Shown here piece after piece: positions 1-9,096 of a stretch of DNA of 64,000 nt. The DNA lies in NCBI RefSeq assembly GCF_014396385.1, contig NZ_CP060716.1:2232001-2296000 (forward strand), in the 5' to 3' direction. The notes under the pieces were generated by a model that worked only from the letters and a program-made list of their open reading frames with translations, had not been told where the DNA came from and searched no databases. Source of the DNA: Leucobacter denitrificans. GTDB lineage: Bacteria; Actinomycetota; Actinomycetes; Actinomycetales; Microbacteriaceae. Positions within the stretch are counted from its first letter, which is position 1. Every line of letters begins with the position of its first letter. Made by a program: the position numbers and the translations under genes.

Positions 1-420
1 ATCAACCTCGTGACCTCGCTCGTGCCCTTGGTTGCGCTTGTGATTCTGTTGGTTGTGCGCGATGGTGACGTGTCGCCGTGGTGGAGCATTGGCCTCGGTG
101 CTCTCGTAGTGATTTTTATCGTGAACTCGTTGCTCGCGTTTCGACGGGTCAAGGCGATCGGCTATGTGCTCAGGGAAGACGACCTGCTGTTTCGGCGAGG
201 CATCATGTTCGAGCGCATCGTTGCGGTGCCCTATGGGAGGCTGCAACTGGTTGACGTGAATCGCGGCCCACTGCTCCGAGCACTTGATCTATCGACGCTG
301 AAGTTTGTGACCGCGGCGGTTGCGACGGGTGTGCAACTCCCAGGTCTCGCCCGCGAAGACGCGGAGGCACTGCGTGATCGGCTTGTCGAACTCGCAGAAT
401 CGAGAAGGTCGGGCCTGTGA
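1..420 (+). CDS. PH domain-containing membrane protein, C-terminal part (YdbS-like)
   Basis: The reading frame is open from base 1, so the gene starts outside the window and only about 139 residues are visible. Two hydrophobic segments (VPLVALVILLVV and the IGLGALVVIFIVNSLLAF stretch) are followed by a bacterial PH-like (bPH_2/DUF304) domain with the typical LLFRRGIMFERIVAVPYGRL pattern. A GTG at 10 is a possible start but lies inside the hydrophobic region. The stop overlaps the next gene by 4 bp (GTGA), so the two PH proteins are probably co-translated. Proteins of this kind are membrane anchored; their molecular role is not well defined. Confidence 0.75.
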   Translation: MNLVTSLVPLVALVILLVVRDGDVSPWWSIGLGALVVIFIVNSLLAFRRVKAIGYVLREDDLLFRRGIMFERIVAVPYGRLQLVDVNRGPLLRALDLSTLKFVTAAVATGVQLPGLAREDAEALRDRLVELAESRRSGL

Positions 421-2054
421 CCCACGAGGTGAATGACGCGGGTCTTGACCTCCCCGGCACGCCGAATGCAGAGGGCTGGCGCAGACTCCACCCACTTTCG
501 CCGGTGCTTCGCGGTGGCATCTTTTTCTTGGTGATCGTCGGTGTAGTCATCGCGAACCTTCGCGATGTAATCGTCGGGATCTTTGTCGCAGGGAACGATG
601 AGGGCGACGGAGAAGGCGGAAACATTATTGACCTCTTCGAGTTTCTCGTAGAGGAGGGCCTCGTTTGGCTTGTTGTTGCTGGGGTGCTCGGAATTATTTT
701 GTTCGTCGTGCTGCTCTCGTGGGTGGCATGGCGGTTCCAGACTTATCGCGTTTCCGCTGACACCGTCGAGGCGAGAAGCGGAGTGCTCTTTCGCCAGCAT
801 CGCCGGGCGCCACTCGACCGCATTCAGAGCGTGAATCTGCAGCGTTCACTGCTGGCCCGCATTGTCGGCCTCACAAAGATTGAGGTGCTTACGGGCGGGC
901 AGGGCGGCAAGGTCGAGCTCGCTTATCTCGGTCATCGCGACGCGAAGACGGTGCGCGAGCAGATTCTGCAACTCGCCGCTGCACGCCGCGAGGGACGCGA
1001 TATCGCTGATGCGGTAGAAGAGATAACGGGCACAGCCCCCGTATCCTATGACGGTTCGGCCTACGCCGAGGCAACTGACGCGTTTACCGGTCGCGCACAA
1101 GACTTCGTCGATTTCGATGTGGATCCGGAGGCCGCGGCATCTCAGTCTCTCGTACGGGTTCCTGTTGGCCGACTCGTCGGCGGCATTGCCCTGAGCTGGG
1201 AGACGGTGTTCACCGCAGCACTCCTTCTCGTGGCCCTATTCTGGGGCGTGATCGGCACGATTCTTGGTGCAGTAGGTGTTGGCGACGGTTTCTTTGGATC
1301 GGGCGGCGCTGCACTACTCACGCTCATTCCGCTCGTGCTCGTAATGATCGCGGTCATTTTCGGTCAGTTCAACAAGGGGTTCAACTTCACCCTGTCGCGC
1401 GGAAAAGATGCGGTTCGTGTGGGGGCAGGTCTCACATCGACTGTCACTGACTCGATTCCGTTTGGGCGGATTCACGCAATTGAGGCGCGTCAGCCACTGT
1501 TCTGGCGCCCATTCGGCTGGTGGCGTGTTCGAGTGACGGTCGCCGGTCACTCGGTGATGCAGGGCGGCCAAAGCGCAACACAAAATCTCGTGCTCCCGGT
1601 TGGCCCCGAAGATGACGTGATTCGCGTCATCGAGACACTTGTGCCTGGCACAGTTGCGGGTCTCAGAGATGGCCTCTCCGGGCCGGGCGACGGGTACATC
1701 GGTGCCGGCCCCCGATCCGGTTGGGTGCTCTGGTTTGGTAAGGCTCGTGCGGGTGTGCGCATTGATGTACCTGAACTGGACCCGGCGAATGCAACCCTTC
1801 GCATTCGCCGCGGGTACCTCACTCGTTCGCTGTCAATCATGCCGGTCGTGCGCGCTCAGTCGATTCAGCTGCGCAGACCAATGGTGCACTACTGGCTGGG
1901 CCTCGCTTCGATTCAGGCTCACACCGTCATGGGACCAGTGAATCTCGAACGCCGCGGGTTAGCACTCGCCGATGCCAGGCGCGTCTTTGACGAGCTTGAG
2001 CGCACGATCCTTGAGGTGCAGCGCAACGATCAGAGCGGGCGGCAGACCAGGTGA
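417..2054 (+). CDS. PH domain-containing membrane protein (YdbT-like)
   Basis: 545 residues. Hydrophobic pairs lie near residues 30-55 and 75-97 and again near 260-315. They alternate with bPH_2-type modules: one begins RFQTYRVSADTVEARSGVLFRQHRRAPLDRIQSV in sense, a second holds DAVRVGAGLTSTVTDSIPFGRI, and a third near the C terminus holds LRIRRGYLTRSLSIMPVVRAQSIQ. This repeat layout is that of YdbT-family proteins, usually encoded beside a YdbS partner as here. The GTG start overlaps the previous stop by 4 bp, and its own stop overlaps the next gene by 4 bp, giving a three-gene unit. The function is not established. Confidence 0.8.
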   Translation: MTHEVNDAGLDLPGTPNAEGWRRLHPLSPVLRGGIFFLVIVGVVIANLRDVIVGIFVAGNDEGDGEGGNIIDLFEFLVEEGLVWLVVAGVLGIILFVVLLSWVAWRFQTYRVSADTVEARSGVLFRQHRRAPLDRIQSVNLQRSLLARIVGLTKIEVLTGGQGGKVELAYLGHRDAKTVREQILQLAAARREGRDIADAVEEITGTAPVSYDGSAYAEATDAFTGRAQDFVDFDVDPEAAASQSLVRVPVGRLVGGIALSWETVFTAALLLVALFWGVIGTILGAVGVGDGFFGSGGAALLTLIPLVLVMIAVIFGQFNKGFNFTLSRGKDAVRVGAGLTSTVTDSIPFGRIHAIEARQPLFWRPFGWWRVRVTVAGHSVMQGGQSATQNLVLPVGPEDDVIRVIETLVPGTVAGLRDGLSGPGDGYIGAGPRSGWVLWFGKARAGVRIDVPELDPANATLRIRRGYLTRSLSIMPVVRAQSIQLRRPMVHYWLGLASIQAHTVMGPVNLERRGLALADARRVFDELERTILEVQRNDQSGRQTR

Positions 2055-2752
2055 GCAGCGTACAAGCGAGCCGACTCGGCATCGGAATTATCGGGGCCGG
2101 CCACGTCGGGCCTGTGCTCGGCCGTGCGCTCGCCGGAGCTGGTCACGCGATCACCGGAGTGAGTGCAATCAGCGACGAGGGCAAAGAGCGCGTGCTCGCA
2201 ATGCTCCCTGGGGTCCCGATCCTTGACGTCGAAGAAATTGTTCGCAGGTCTGAACTCGTACTGCTTGCTGTTCCCGCAAGCGAGTTACCGGGACTCGTCA
2301 CTGGGCTCGCCAAACTTGGTGCCTGGCAGCCGGGGCAGCTGGTGATCCACACCGCGCCCGAATACGGCACGGAGGTGCTCGCGCCTGCCGCCGGGGTGAT
2401 TCCTATCGCGCTGCACCCGGGCATTGTGTTTACGGGCACAAGTCTTGATCTCGCGAGGCTCAGTGGCGCCACGATTGCGGTGACCGCTCCCGCGGTTGTG
2501 CAGCCAATTGGTCAGGCGCTCGTTGTTGAGATGGGTGCCGAGCCTGTCATCGTCGACGAGTCGCAGCGCCCGGCGTACGCCGAGGCTGTGCGGATCGCGA
2601 GAGAGACGACCAAGTCGACCGTTCGCGACGCGATCCACACCCTTGATGAGCTTGGAGTGTCGCGGGCCGACCGCATCATTGGCGGGATTGTTCGCGCGAC
2701 GATTGACGAGGAACTCGGGAGGCACTCGACCGACCGCGAGCTCGGCGCCTAA
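2051..2752 (+). CDS. Rossmann-fold DUF2520-like oxidoreductase-type protein
   Basis: 233 residues, GTG start with a 4-bp overlap with the upstream PH gene. The N terminus has a clear dinucleotide-binding fingerprint, IGIIGAGHVGPVLGRAL (residues 10-26), followed by a beta-alpha domain with SELVLLAVPASELPGLV. The middle (IALHPGIVFTGTSLDLARLSG) matches the Rossmann-like/DUF2520 family often encoded just upstream of panC in actinobacteria. The family member is usually longer; here the C-terminal helical domain seems short, ending soon after RIIGGIVRATIDEEL. panC itself does not follow (two minus-strand genes do). The substrate is unknown; the NAD(P)-binding assignment is secure, the rest is inference. 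Confidence 0.75.
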   Translation: MSSVQASRLGIGIIGAGHVGPVLGRALAGAGHAITGVSAISDEGKERVLAMLPGVPILDVEEIVRRSELVLLAVPASELPGLVTGLAKLGAWQPGQLVIHTAPEYGTEVLAPAAGVIPIALHPGIVFTGTSLDLARLSGATIAVTAPAVVQPIGQALVVEMGAEPVIVDESQRPAYAEAVRIARETTKSTVRDAIHTLDELGVSRADRIIGGIVRATIDEELGRHSTDRELGA

Positions 2753-2765
2753 CTGCGGCGAGCGC

Positions 2766-3155
2766 CTACAGCCTCGCGTGCTTGAAGGCGAGGTACACGC
2801 CGATGACGAGCACGAGTACTCCGAGCGGTAGGTGCACCGACATGCCGAGGCTCAGATGGCCGAGTGTGAATTGCCCGAGCTCAAGTGCCGACAGGGCGAT
2901 CGAGCCGGTGAACGCGGCTTTGGGCCACTGAGACTTACCCTTCCACGCCCACCAGGTCATGAGAATCTGAACGAGGCCGACTCCGGTGAGAGTCATCGCG
3001 ACCATTCGGTGCATTTGCTGCGGTGCGGGGCTCATCGCGTCGAGCATCGCACCGGCCAAGATGGGCTGCGCGATAAGTAGTGCGGCGTGAACGATGAGAA
3101 ACCAGCGGGTGACTGCCGCCACTACTGTGCGCTCGCGCTGCTTAGTGTCCGTCAT
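2766..3155 (-). CDS. Four-helix membrane protein paired with multicopper oxidase
   Basis: 129 residues with four predicted membrane helices, around residues 15-37, 49-66, 78-98 and 104-124. The start is ATG preceded by GGAGG on the minus strand, and the first 14 bp overlap the end of the multicopper oxidase gene, so the two are probably translationally coupled. Histidines and methionines occur near the membrane faces (HRMVAM, HLSLGMSVH), which could suit a metal-related role, but no family was recognised with certainty. It is best treated as a small integral membrane partner of the oxidase. Confidence 0.7.
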   Translation of the reverse strand: MTDTKQRERTVVAAVTRWFLIVHAALLIAQPILAGAMLDAMSPAPQQMHRMVAMTLTGVGLVQILMTWWAWKGKSQWPKAAFTGSIALSALELGQFTLGHLSLGMSVHLPLGVLVLVIGVYLAFKHARL

Positions 3156-4707
3156 GCTCGCCTCCGTCTTGGGTTACGGGTGAAATGATGGGCCCGGCAG
3201 CCTCACCGGGGTTCACGACGACAAACTGGGCCATCATGCCCTGGTCTTCGTGCTGCAGCATGTGGCAGTGAAACATGTACGGCAGGTGTGGATCGGTCGC
3301 GGTGCCAAACTCGACATCGATAACGACGGTGCGACTCGGCGGTGCATACACGGTATCTTTCCAACCCTGCAGTTCGATTGCCGGCTTCGATCCACCGATT
3401 GAAACGATGCGAAAACGCGCGTTGTGTATATGCAGGTTGTGGGCGAGGAAGTGCTCGTTCGTGATGAACCAGCGTTCGCGCGCGCCTACCGTGACGACCT
3501 CGTCGATACGGCTCATGTTCATGCGTCGATGGTTGATCTTGGCGTCTTGCATGGTGACCGTGCGCCGTTCGTCGGGCTCATCGAGGGGCGGGATCACGGC
3601 GGCGAGTGTGCCGCCTGCGGAAGCAAGGAGGGTCTCGAACACCGGTTCCCCAGTTGAGGTTGCTGGCCGCGAGAGCTCAAGCAGGTCGAGAGGGTCGCGG
3701 GTTCCGCTCGCGCGCTCAGTAGTGCCGAGCAAGCCGAGCGTGTGCGGCAGCGAGCGCAGCATCTTGGTTTCGCCCGGCTCGAGTTGAACGATCACCTCGA
3801 CGCGCTCGCCCGGGGTGAGGGTAATTGCATCGACCCGTTTCGGCTCGGGAACAAGACCCGCGTCTGTGCCGACCAGCAGTAGGGATCCGCCGTCGAGCTG
3901 AACGCGGTACGTTCGCGCGGTTGATGCGTTGAGAATGCGCAGGCGGGTTTCGGCGCGGGTTGCTTCGAACGTTGGGTTCACCGTTCCATTGACAAGAATT
4001 GTGTCACCGAGCATGCCCGCGGCGGAGCGGTGTGTCTCGTCGAATGAGCCGTCGGGCAGAAACGCGCGGTCGCTCACAACCACCGGAATATCGTCGACAC
4101 CGTAGTCGTGGGGGAGCGGGTCGCGATCGGTGCCGGTCGCTTCGTCGTCGATGAAGAACAAGCCTGAGAGGCCGCGGTACACGTGAACCTCGGTCGTTCC
4201 GTGGTTGTGCGGGTGGTACCAAAGGGTCGCCGCAGGCTGCTCGACGGTCCACTCCGCAGTCCAAGTCTCGCCGGGGTGGATCGGCTGATGCGGACCCCCA
4301 TCTGCCTTTGCTGGCAGCTTCATGCCGTGCCAGTGCGCGGTGGTGACCTCGTTCAATTCGTTGGTGACTTCGACGCGCACAGACTCACCCTCGCGCGCAC
4401 GAAGGGTTGGGCCTCCGAATGCTCCGTTGTATCCCCACGTAGTGGTCTGGGTGTCGTAGAGAAACTGCGTGCTTCCGACCTGCGCGGTGAGTTCGAAAAC
4501 TCGGGTTCCGTCGGCGTCAACAGTTGCCTCAGCAAGCGGAGGGATCTGCAAGGTGCTTCGCGATCCACCGCTGACAGCGCCCCCATCAGTGCGGATCGGC
4601 CGCTGCTGCAACCGCCATCCACCGAGACCCGCGATCGTTGCCGTGATCGCACCCGCAGCAGCAACGCCGATAACCCCACGTCTGGTGATTCGGGGTTCGG
4701 GCGACAT
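3142..4707 (-). CDS. Tat-exported multicopper oxidase
   Basis: 521 residues. The N terminus carries a twin-arginine signal (ITRRGVIG, residues 7-14, then an alanine/glycine-rich hydrophobic stretch). All four copper-ligand motifs are visible: HWHG at residues 125-128, HPHNHG at 165-170, HNLHIH near residue 420 and HCHMLQHEDQGMM near 485. The last includes the type 1 copper cysteine and axial methionine. The fold therefore has type 1, 2 and 3 copper sites and should couple one-electron oxidation (Cu(I), Fe(II) or phenols in known relatives such as CueO) to oxygen reduction outside the membrane. The ATG has an excellent GAGGAG site. It is divergent from lysS and coupled to the membrane gene downstream. 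Confidence 0.92.
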   Translation of the reverse strand: MSPEPRITRRGVIGVAAAGAITATIAGLGGWRLQQRPIRTDGGAVSGGSRSTLQIPPLAEATVDADGTRVFELTAQVGSTQFLYDTQTTTWGYNGAFGGPTLRAREGESVRVEVTNELNEVTTAHWHGMKLPAKADGGPHQPIHPGETWTAEWTVEQPAATLWYHPHNHGTTEVHVYRGLSGLFFIDDEATGTDRDPLPHDYGVDDIPVVVSDRAFLPDGSFDETHRSAAGMLGDTILVNGTVNPTFEATRAETRLRILNASTARTYRVQLDGGSLLLVGTDAGLVPEPKRVDAITLTPGERVEVIVQLEPGETKMLRSLPHTLGLLGTTERASGTRDPLDLLELSRPATSTGEPVFETLLASAGGTLAAVIPPLDEPDERRTVTMQDAKINHRRMNMSRIDEVVTVGARERWFITNEHFLAHNLHIHNARFRIVSIGGSKPAIELQGWKDTVYAPPSRTVVIDVEFGTATDPHLPYMFHCHMLQHEDQGMMAQFVVVNPGEAAGPIISPVTQDGGEHDGH

Positions 4708-4760
4708 GCAATACTCCTCGGCGTGCGGGTGAAGAGCGCACCCTTGCAGATTAGTACGTG

Positions 4761-4790
4761 GTGAGCCTCACGCGATGGGAACGACGTGAG
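4761..4790. promoter_or_regulatory. Inverted-repeat cluster between multicopper oxidase and lysS
   Basis: In the divergent intergenic region GTGAG and CTCAC flank one base at 4761-4771, and a further CGTGAG at 4785-4790 is complementary to CTCACG at 4767-4772. This could be an operator for the oxidase or lysS. A TAAGAT hexamer at 4801-4806 is a possible -10 for lysS. No regulator is identified. Confidence 0.3.
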
Positions 4791-4843
4791 AGACCTCGCC
4801 TAAGATAGATAGGTACGCCAACACAACGGAGGAACCCGCCCCA

Positions 4844-6391
4844 ATGAGCGAGAACACCGCGCCGAACCCCGCTTCACACGACGCAGCGCACGAAGAAGAG
4901 ATCTTTGAGCAGAAGCGGGTACGCCTTGAAAAGCGCGCGCGGCTCAACGAATCGGGCGACCTGGGTGGAGGCGCATACCCCGTAGCCGTGCCCGTGACTG
5001 CGACAATTCCAGAGGTTCGTGCGAAGTTTGGCCACCTCGAGGAGACTCCAGACACGGCATCGGGCGAGACCGTTGGAGTTGCCGGTCGTATCGTGTTTCA
5101 GCGCAATACCGGCAAGCTCTGCTTCGCCTCGCTGCAGTCGGGAGACGGAACACGTATTCAGGCAATGCTGAGTCTTGCCGAGGTGGGCGAGGAATCGCTC
5201 GCCGAGTACAAAGAACTGACAGACCTCGGAGACCACCTCTTCGTGAGCGGCGAGGTTATCTCGAGCCGTCGCGGCGAACTCTCGATCATGGTGCGTGAAT
5301 GGCAGGTCGCGTCGAAGGCCATCGCACCGCTTCCGAACCTCTACACCGAACTCGGTGAAGAGACCCGCGTGCGTCAGCGCTACCTCGACCTCATCGCACG
5401 CGAGCAGGCGCGCATCAACGTCGTGACACGTGCCCGCACGATGGCGAGCCTCAGGCAAACATTCGCAGACCGCGGCTTCATCGAGGTTGAGACCCCGATG
5501 CTGCAGACCATGCACGGCGGCGCATCTGCGCGTCCTTTCGTCACACACTCCAATGCGTTCGACATGGAGCTGTTCTTGCGCATCGCGCCCGAGCTCTTCT
5601 TGAAGCGGGCCGTGGTCGGCGGTCTTGAACGCGTCTTCGAGATCAACCGCAACTTCCGTAACGAAGGCGCTGACTCAACGCACAGCCCCGAGTTCGCCAT
5701 GCTCGAGTCATACCAGGCATACACCGACTACAACGGCATCGCAGACCTCACACAGGAGCTCGTACAGAACGCCGCGCTCGCCGCAAACGTCGGCACCGAG
5801 CGTGAAGGCACACATGTTGTGAAGTGGGCCGACGGAACACTGTTCGATCTCGGTGGCGATTGGGCGCGCGTCTCAATGTACGGCTCGCTATCTGAGGCCG
5901 CTGGTCGCGAGATCACGCCAGAAACTTCGGTTGACGAGCTGCTCGCACTGGCCGAGGCAGAGGGCATTGAAGTGAAACTGCCAAACCACGGCAAACTCGT
6001 TGAAGAGCTGTGGGAGCACTTCGTGATCGACTCATTCACGGGCCCAACGTTCGTTATGGACTTCCCGGTTGAAACGAGCCCGCTTACCAGGCACCACCGC
6101 TCAATCCCGGGCGTTGTTGAGAAGTGGGATCTCTACGTGCGTGGGTTCGAACTCGCAACCGGGTACTCCGAGCTCATCGACCCGGTTGTGCAGCGTGAGC
6201 GCTTCATGCAGCAGGCTGCGGAGAGCGCGCGCGGCGACGACGAAGCAATGCCGATCGACGAGGAATTCCTTCGTGCGCTCGAGCACGCCATGCCTCCGAG
6301 CGGTGGAATGGGCATGGGCATGGATCGACTGCTCATGGCACTCACCGGTCTCGGAATTCGTGAAACGATTCTGTTCCCGCTCGTCAAGTGA
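4844..6391 (+). CDS. lysS: Lysyl-tRNA synthetase, class II
   Basis: 515 residues, close to the usual class II LysRS length. An N-terminal OB-fold tRNA-binding domain (about residues 60-160, [10 protein letters not shown] and [11 protein letters not shown]) is followed by the class II catalytic core with motif 2 ([17 protein letters not shown], then [13 protein letters not shown]) and motif 3 ([14 protein letters not shown] near the C terminus). It charges tRNA-Lys with lysine in the cytoplasm. The ATG is preceded by CGGAGG. A 58-residue membrane ORF follows, an arrangement commonly seen in related actinobacteria; panC, often upstream, is absent. Confidence 0.97.
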   Translation: MSENTAPNPASHDAAHEEEIFEQKRVRLEKRARLNESGDLGGGAYPVAVPVTATIPEVRAKFGHLEETPDTASGETVGVAGRIVFQRNTGKLCFASLQSGDGTRIQAMLSLAEVGEESLAEYKELTDLGDHLFVSGEVISSRRGELSIMVREWQVASKAIAPLPNLYTELGEETRVRQRYLDLIAREQARINVVTRARTMASLRQTFADRGFIEVETPMLQTMHGGASARPFVTHSNAFDMELFLRIAPELFLKRAVVGGLERVFEINRNFRNEGADSTHSPEFAMLESYQAYTDYNGIADLTQELVQNAALAANVGTEREGTHVVKWADGTLFDLGGDWARVSMYGSLSEAAGREITPETSVDELLALAEAEGIEVKLPNHGKLVEELWEHFVIDSFTGPTFVMDFPVETSPLTRHHRSIPGVVEKWDLYVRGFELATGYSELIDPVVQRERFMQQAAESARGDDEAMPIDEEFLRALEHAMPPSGGMGMGMDRLLMALTGLGIRETILFPLVK

Positions 6392-6444
6392 GGTACGAGG
6401 GAACGCCCAGGTTTCGCACCGACGACCCGGGTACAGTGTGAGCT

Positions 6445-6621
6445 ATGGATAATTGGTGGGTGAATGCGCTCTGGTCGATTGCTCCGACCGTTTTCATCGG
6501 GCTTTTCTTTTGGCTCGTGCTGCGCCTCATTCTCCGCGCCGACCGCACCGAACGCCGCATCTTTCGTGAGATAGAAAACGAAGAGCGCGTCAAGGCTGGT
6601 CTGCCAAAACGAGACGACTAA
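6445..6621 (+). CDS. Small single-helix membrane protein downstream of lysS
   Basis: A 58-residue ORF starting MDNWWVNALW. One hydrophobic helix (about residues 9-30, APTVFIGLFFWLVLRLIL) is followed by a charged tail (RADRTERRIFREIENEERVK) that is probably cytoplasmic and helical. It lies 53 bp after lysS in the same direction and just before the cardiolipin synthase gene. Short proteins of this shape are usual after lysS in Microbacteriaceae. The function is unknown. Codon use and the sensible transmembrane layout support it being real although it is short. Confidence 0.7.
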   Translation: MDNWWVNALWSIAPTVFIGLFFWLVLRLILRADRTERRIFREIENEERVKAGLPKRDD

Positions 6622-6691
6622 CCCCGACTTTTCGCTAGAGTAGCCTCAGTGCGTGGCTATGCGCACTTACATGGTGCGGCGAAGGGTGAGT

Positions 6692-8170
6692 ATGGACCTG
6701 TTCACCGGTTGGGACTGGGCCTATATCTGGGCGATATTCGTCATCATTCTCGACAACACCATTCGCATCGTCGCTCTCTTCGTGGTGCCACACAATCGGC
6801 GCCCTACCTCGGGCATGGCATGGCTGATCGCGATTTTTGCACTCCCGGTTCCTGGCCTCATTCTGTTCCTCATCATCGGAAGCAAGAGTCTTCCAAAAAA
6901 GCGCGTCACGAAACAGGGCGCAATTAACCAGTACGTTGCAGATATTGCCGAGCGTGAGAACCGGGGTCTTATTTCAGACACCAGCGGAATGCGGCCGGGA
7001 ATTCAGAGCGCCGTTCGGCTTGGTCAGACGCTCGGCGCACAGCCGATGCTTCGCGGCAACACTGCAACGATCACGATCGACTATGAGCACTCCTTTGAAC
7101 TCATGGCACAGGCGATACGTGAGGCCAAGGTGTATGTGCACATCGAGTTTTACATTCTTGTGCATGACGAAACCACCGACGTCGTCTTCCAGGAGCTCCG
7201 GGAAGCTGCGGCCCGCGGCGTAAAGGTGCGTGTGCTCCTCGACCACGTTTCGTCGCTTCGTAATCCGGGTCGCAAGCGCACCGCAAAGTCGCTCACCGAC
7301 ATGGGTGCTGAGTGGAGCTATATGCTTCCGGTTCGGCCGTGGCGTGGCGAGTACCAGCGACCAGATCTGCGAAACCACAGAAAGCTCATCGTCGTCGACG
7401 GCAGGGTCGGATTCACTGGCTCACAGAACCTTGTCGACTCGAGCTACAACATGAGGAAGAACATCCGCAGAGGACTTCACTGGCGAGATCTCATGGTGCG
7501 CGTCGAAGGACCAATTGTACTGGGCCTCGAAGCAGTGTTCCAAGGTGACTGGTATCAAGAAACCGGCAACTACCTCGAACGGCTCAACATCGAGGAAGTG
7601 CCAACTGATTTTCCAGGCGACCTCGACTGCCAGATCGTGCCGAGCGGGCCGGGCTACGCGGCCGAGAATAACCTTCAGGTGTTCGTGTCGCTGCTCTACA
7701 CGGCGCGACGACGCATCAGCATTACCAGCCCGTACTTTGTGCCAGATGGCTCGATCATGAATGCGCTCCGCGCCGCAACCGCGCGAGGCGTAGAGGTCGA
7801 ACTTTTCGTGTCCGAGGTGGGAGACCAGGTGCTGGTCTATCACGCGCAGCGTTCGTACTACGAAGAACTGTTGAACGCAGGGGTGCGCATTTGGATGTAT
7901 CGTCCGCCCTACATTCTGCACTCGAAGCACTTCACTATTGACGACGAGGTTGCGGTCGTTGGGTCGTCGAATATGGATCCGCGCTCGTTCGGCCTCAACA
8001 TGGAGATCTCGATGGTGGTCAATGGCGCGAGTTTTGTGCGTGATCTCGATGAGGTGAATGACTTCTATCGGGCGAACTCAAGGGAGTTGCTGCCTGAGGA
8101 GTGGGACAAGCAGCCACTCTGGTCGAGGCTCTTAGACGGGCTTGCTCGTCTCACCTCAGCCCTTCAGTAG
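6692..8170 (+). CDS. cls: Cardiolipin synthase (phospholipase D family)
   Basis: The ATG at 6692 (MDLFTGWDW) has GAAGG six bases upstream and is preferred to the in-frame GTG at 6653. The protein is then 492 residues. Two N-terminal membrane helices (about residues 8-30 and 40-62) precede two PLD/HKD motifs: HRKLIVVDGRVGFTGSQN near residue 230 and HSKHFTIDDEVAVVGSSNMD near residue 412. This is the bacterial Cls layout. It condenses phosphatidylglycerol (or a related donor) into cardiolipin at the membrane. Its last 20 bp overlap the convergent regulator gene. Confidence 0.93.
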   Translation: MDLFTGWDWAYIWAIFVIILDNTIRIVALFVVPHNRRPTSGMAWLIAIFALPVPGLILFLIIGSKSLPKKRVTKQGAINQYVADIAERENRGLISDTSGMRPGIQSAVRLGQTLGAQPMLRGNTATITIDYEHSFELMAQAIREAKVYVHIEFYILVHDETTDVVFQELREAAARGVKVRVLLDHVSSLRNPGRKRTAKSLTDMGAEWSYMLPVRPWRGEYQRPDLRNHRKLIVVDGRVGFTGSQNLVDSSYNMRKNIRRGLHWRDLMVRVEGPIVLGLEAVFQGDWYQETGNYLERLNIEEVPTDFPGDLDCQIVPSGPGYAAENNLQVFVSLLYTARRRISITSPYFVPDGSIMNALRAATARGVEVELFVSEVGDQVLVYHAQRSYYEELLNAGVRIWMYRPPYILHSKHFTIDDEVAVVGSSNMDPRSFGLNMEISMVVNGASFVRDLDEVNDFYRANSRELLPEEWDKQPLWSRLLDGLARLTSALQ

Positions 8171-8396
8171 GTACCGTCACGAGTAGCTCGCCAACTTCGC
8201 AATCGAGCACTCGGCAAATCGCGGTGAGTGTCGAGAAGCGAATCGCCTTCGCCCTGTCATTTTTGAGCACTGAGAGGTTCACGAGGCTCACGCCCACCCG
8301 CTCGCTGAGTTCGGTGAGTGTCATGCCGCGCTCGGCGAGCAATTCGTCGAGGCGACAGTGGATCGCGTGCCCCTCCTCGGGCTCCGCGGGAGTCAT
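8151..8396 (-). CDS. YozG-like helix-turn-helix regulator
   Basis: 81 residues, essentially one Cro/C1-type HTH domain: RLDELLAERGMTLTELSERVG, then SLVNLSVLKNDRAKAIRFSTLTAICRVLDCEVGELL. It matches the compact HTH proteins encoded next to DUF2975 membrane proteins (B. subtilis YozG beside YoaS). Its start overlaps the stop of the DUF2975 gene by 4 bp, so the two are co-translated. The tandem TTATCGAT repeats upstream of the pair are an obvious candidate target, giving autoregulation. This link is inferred from position only. Confidence 0.85.
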   Translation of the reverse strand: MTPAEPEEGHAIHCRLDELLAERGMTLTELSERVGVSLVNLSVLKNDRAKAIRFSTLTAICRVLDCEVGELLVTVPTEGLR

Positions 8397-9019
8397 ACGA
8401 GCCCCTCAGTCTCACGCTGCATCCTCGCGCCCACCGTATACGCAGTCGCAAAAATACCGAACGCGAACGCAATGAGCACGAAGGGCAGTGGATCGGCAGT
8501 CATCACCGCGACGTTTTCAAGGGAACCTCCGCTCAGGCTGAGCAATACCTCATTGCCAACCATGCGATTCAACACTGTGGTGATTCCAAACCCGACGAGT
8601 GCGGTCATTCCCGCACCGATGACGAGTCGTGTATTTCCCCGGCTGAAGATTCGTCCGCGCAGACTGTTGATCGCGAGCAGTATGAGGCATGTGACGAGGG
8701 CGGCGACGACTGCGAAGTGTAGAAGTGAGGAGACGATCGCAGTGCCGAGGGCGAGGCCGGTGAGCTGATCCACCATGATTGTGGCCGAATCTATGCTCAT
8801 CGGAACCATCGTTTGCGCCTCGCCAACTGGCACATCGACAGTGGTGTTCACGAACCCAACCGTTGCCCCAATTTCTTGCCCGCGTACGACGCGGGTGATG
8901 TACATGGCCGAACTTATGCCGCTCCAAACGACGAGTGCGAAACCCAGCACCATAAAGAACATGATGCCGACGCGGTCGCCAACTGAGGGTCGAAAGTTGA
9001 GTGGATCACTAGTGGACAT
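8393..9019 (-). CDS. DUF2975 family membrane protein (YoaS-like)
   Basis: 208 residues with four hydrophobic segments (about residues 18-40, 90-120, 132-152 and 175-195) and an extracytoplasmic loop between the first two. This is the size and layout of DUF2975 proteins, which form a fixed pair with a small HTH regulator, as seen here by the 4-bp overlap. The ATG has a TAAGGAG ribosome site, and the repeat array of TTATCGAT ends exactly on that site. Similar pairs are thought to be signalling or stress modules, but the role is unproven. Confidence 0.82.
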   Translation of the reverse strand: MSTSDPLNFRPSVGDRVGIMFFMVLGFALVVWSGISSAMYITRVVRGQEIGATVGFVNTTVDVPVGEAQTMVPMSIDSATIMVDQLTGLALGTAIVSSLLHFAVVAALVTCLILLAINSLRGRIFSRGNTRLVIGAGMTALVGFGITTVLNRMVGNEVLLSLSGGSLENVAVMTADPLPFVLIAFAFGIFATAYTVGARMQRETEGLV

Positions 9020-9029
9020 GAATTGCTCC

Positions 9030-9063
9030 TTATCGATTATCGATATTATCGCTTATCGATAAG
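9030..9063. promoter_or_regulatory. Tandem TTATCGAT repeats, candidate operator
   Basis: Copies of TTATCGAT occur at 9030-9037, 9037-9044 and 9053-9060, with TTATCG at 9046-9051. The last is part of a perfect palindrome, CTTATCGATAAG (9052-9063). The array begins at the Shine-Dalgarno of the DUF2975 gene on the minus strand and lies about 135 bp before clpC on the plus strand. Spacing of 7-9 bases and the palindromic cores suggest cooperative binding of a dimeric regulator, most simply the adjacent YozG-like protein. Confidence 0.55.
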
Positions 9064-9096
9064 TTTGCGTGGTGGAAACGAGTCTGTCAAGTAACC

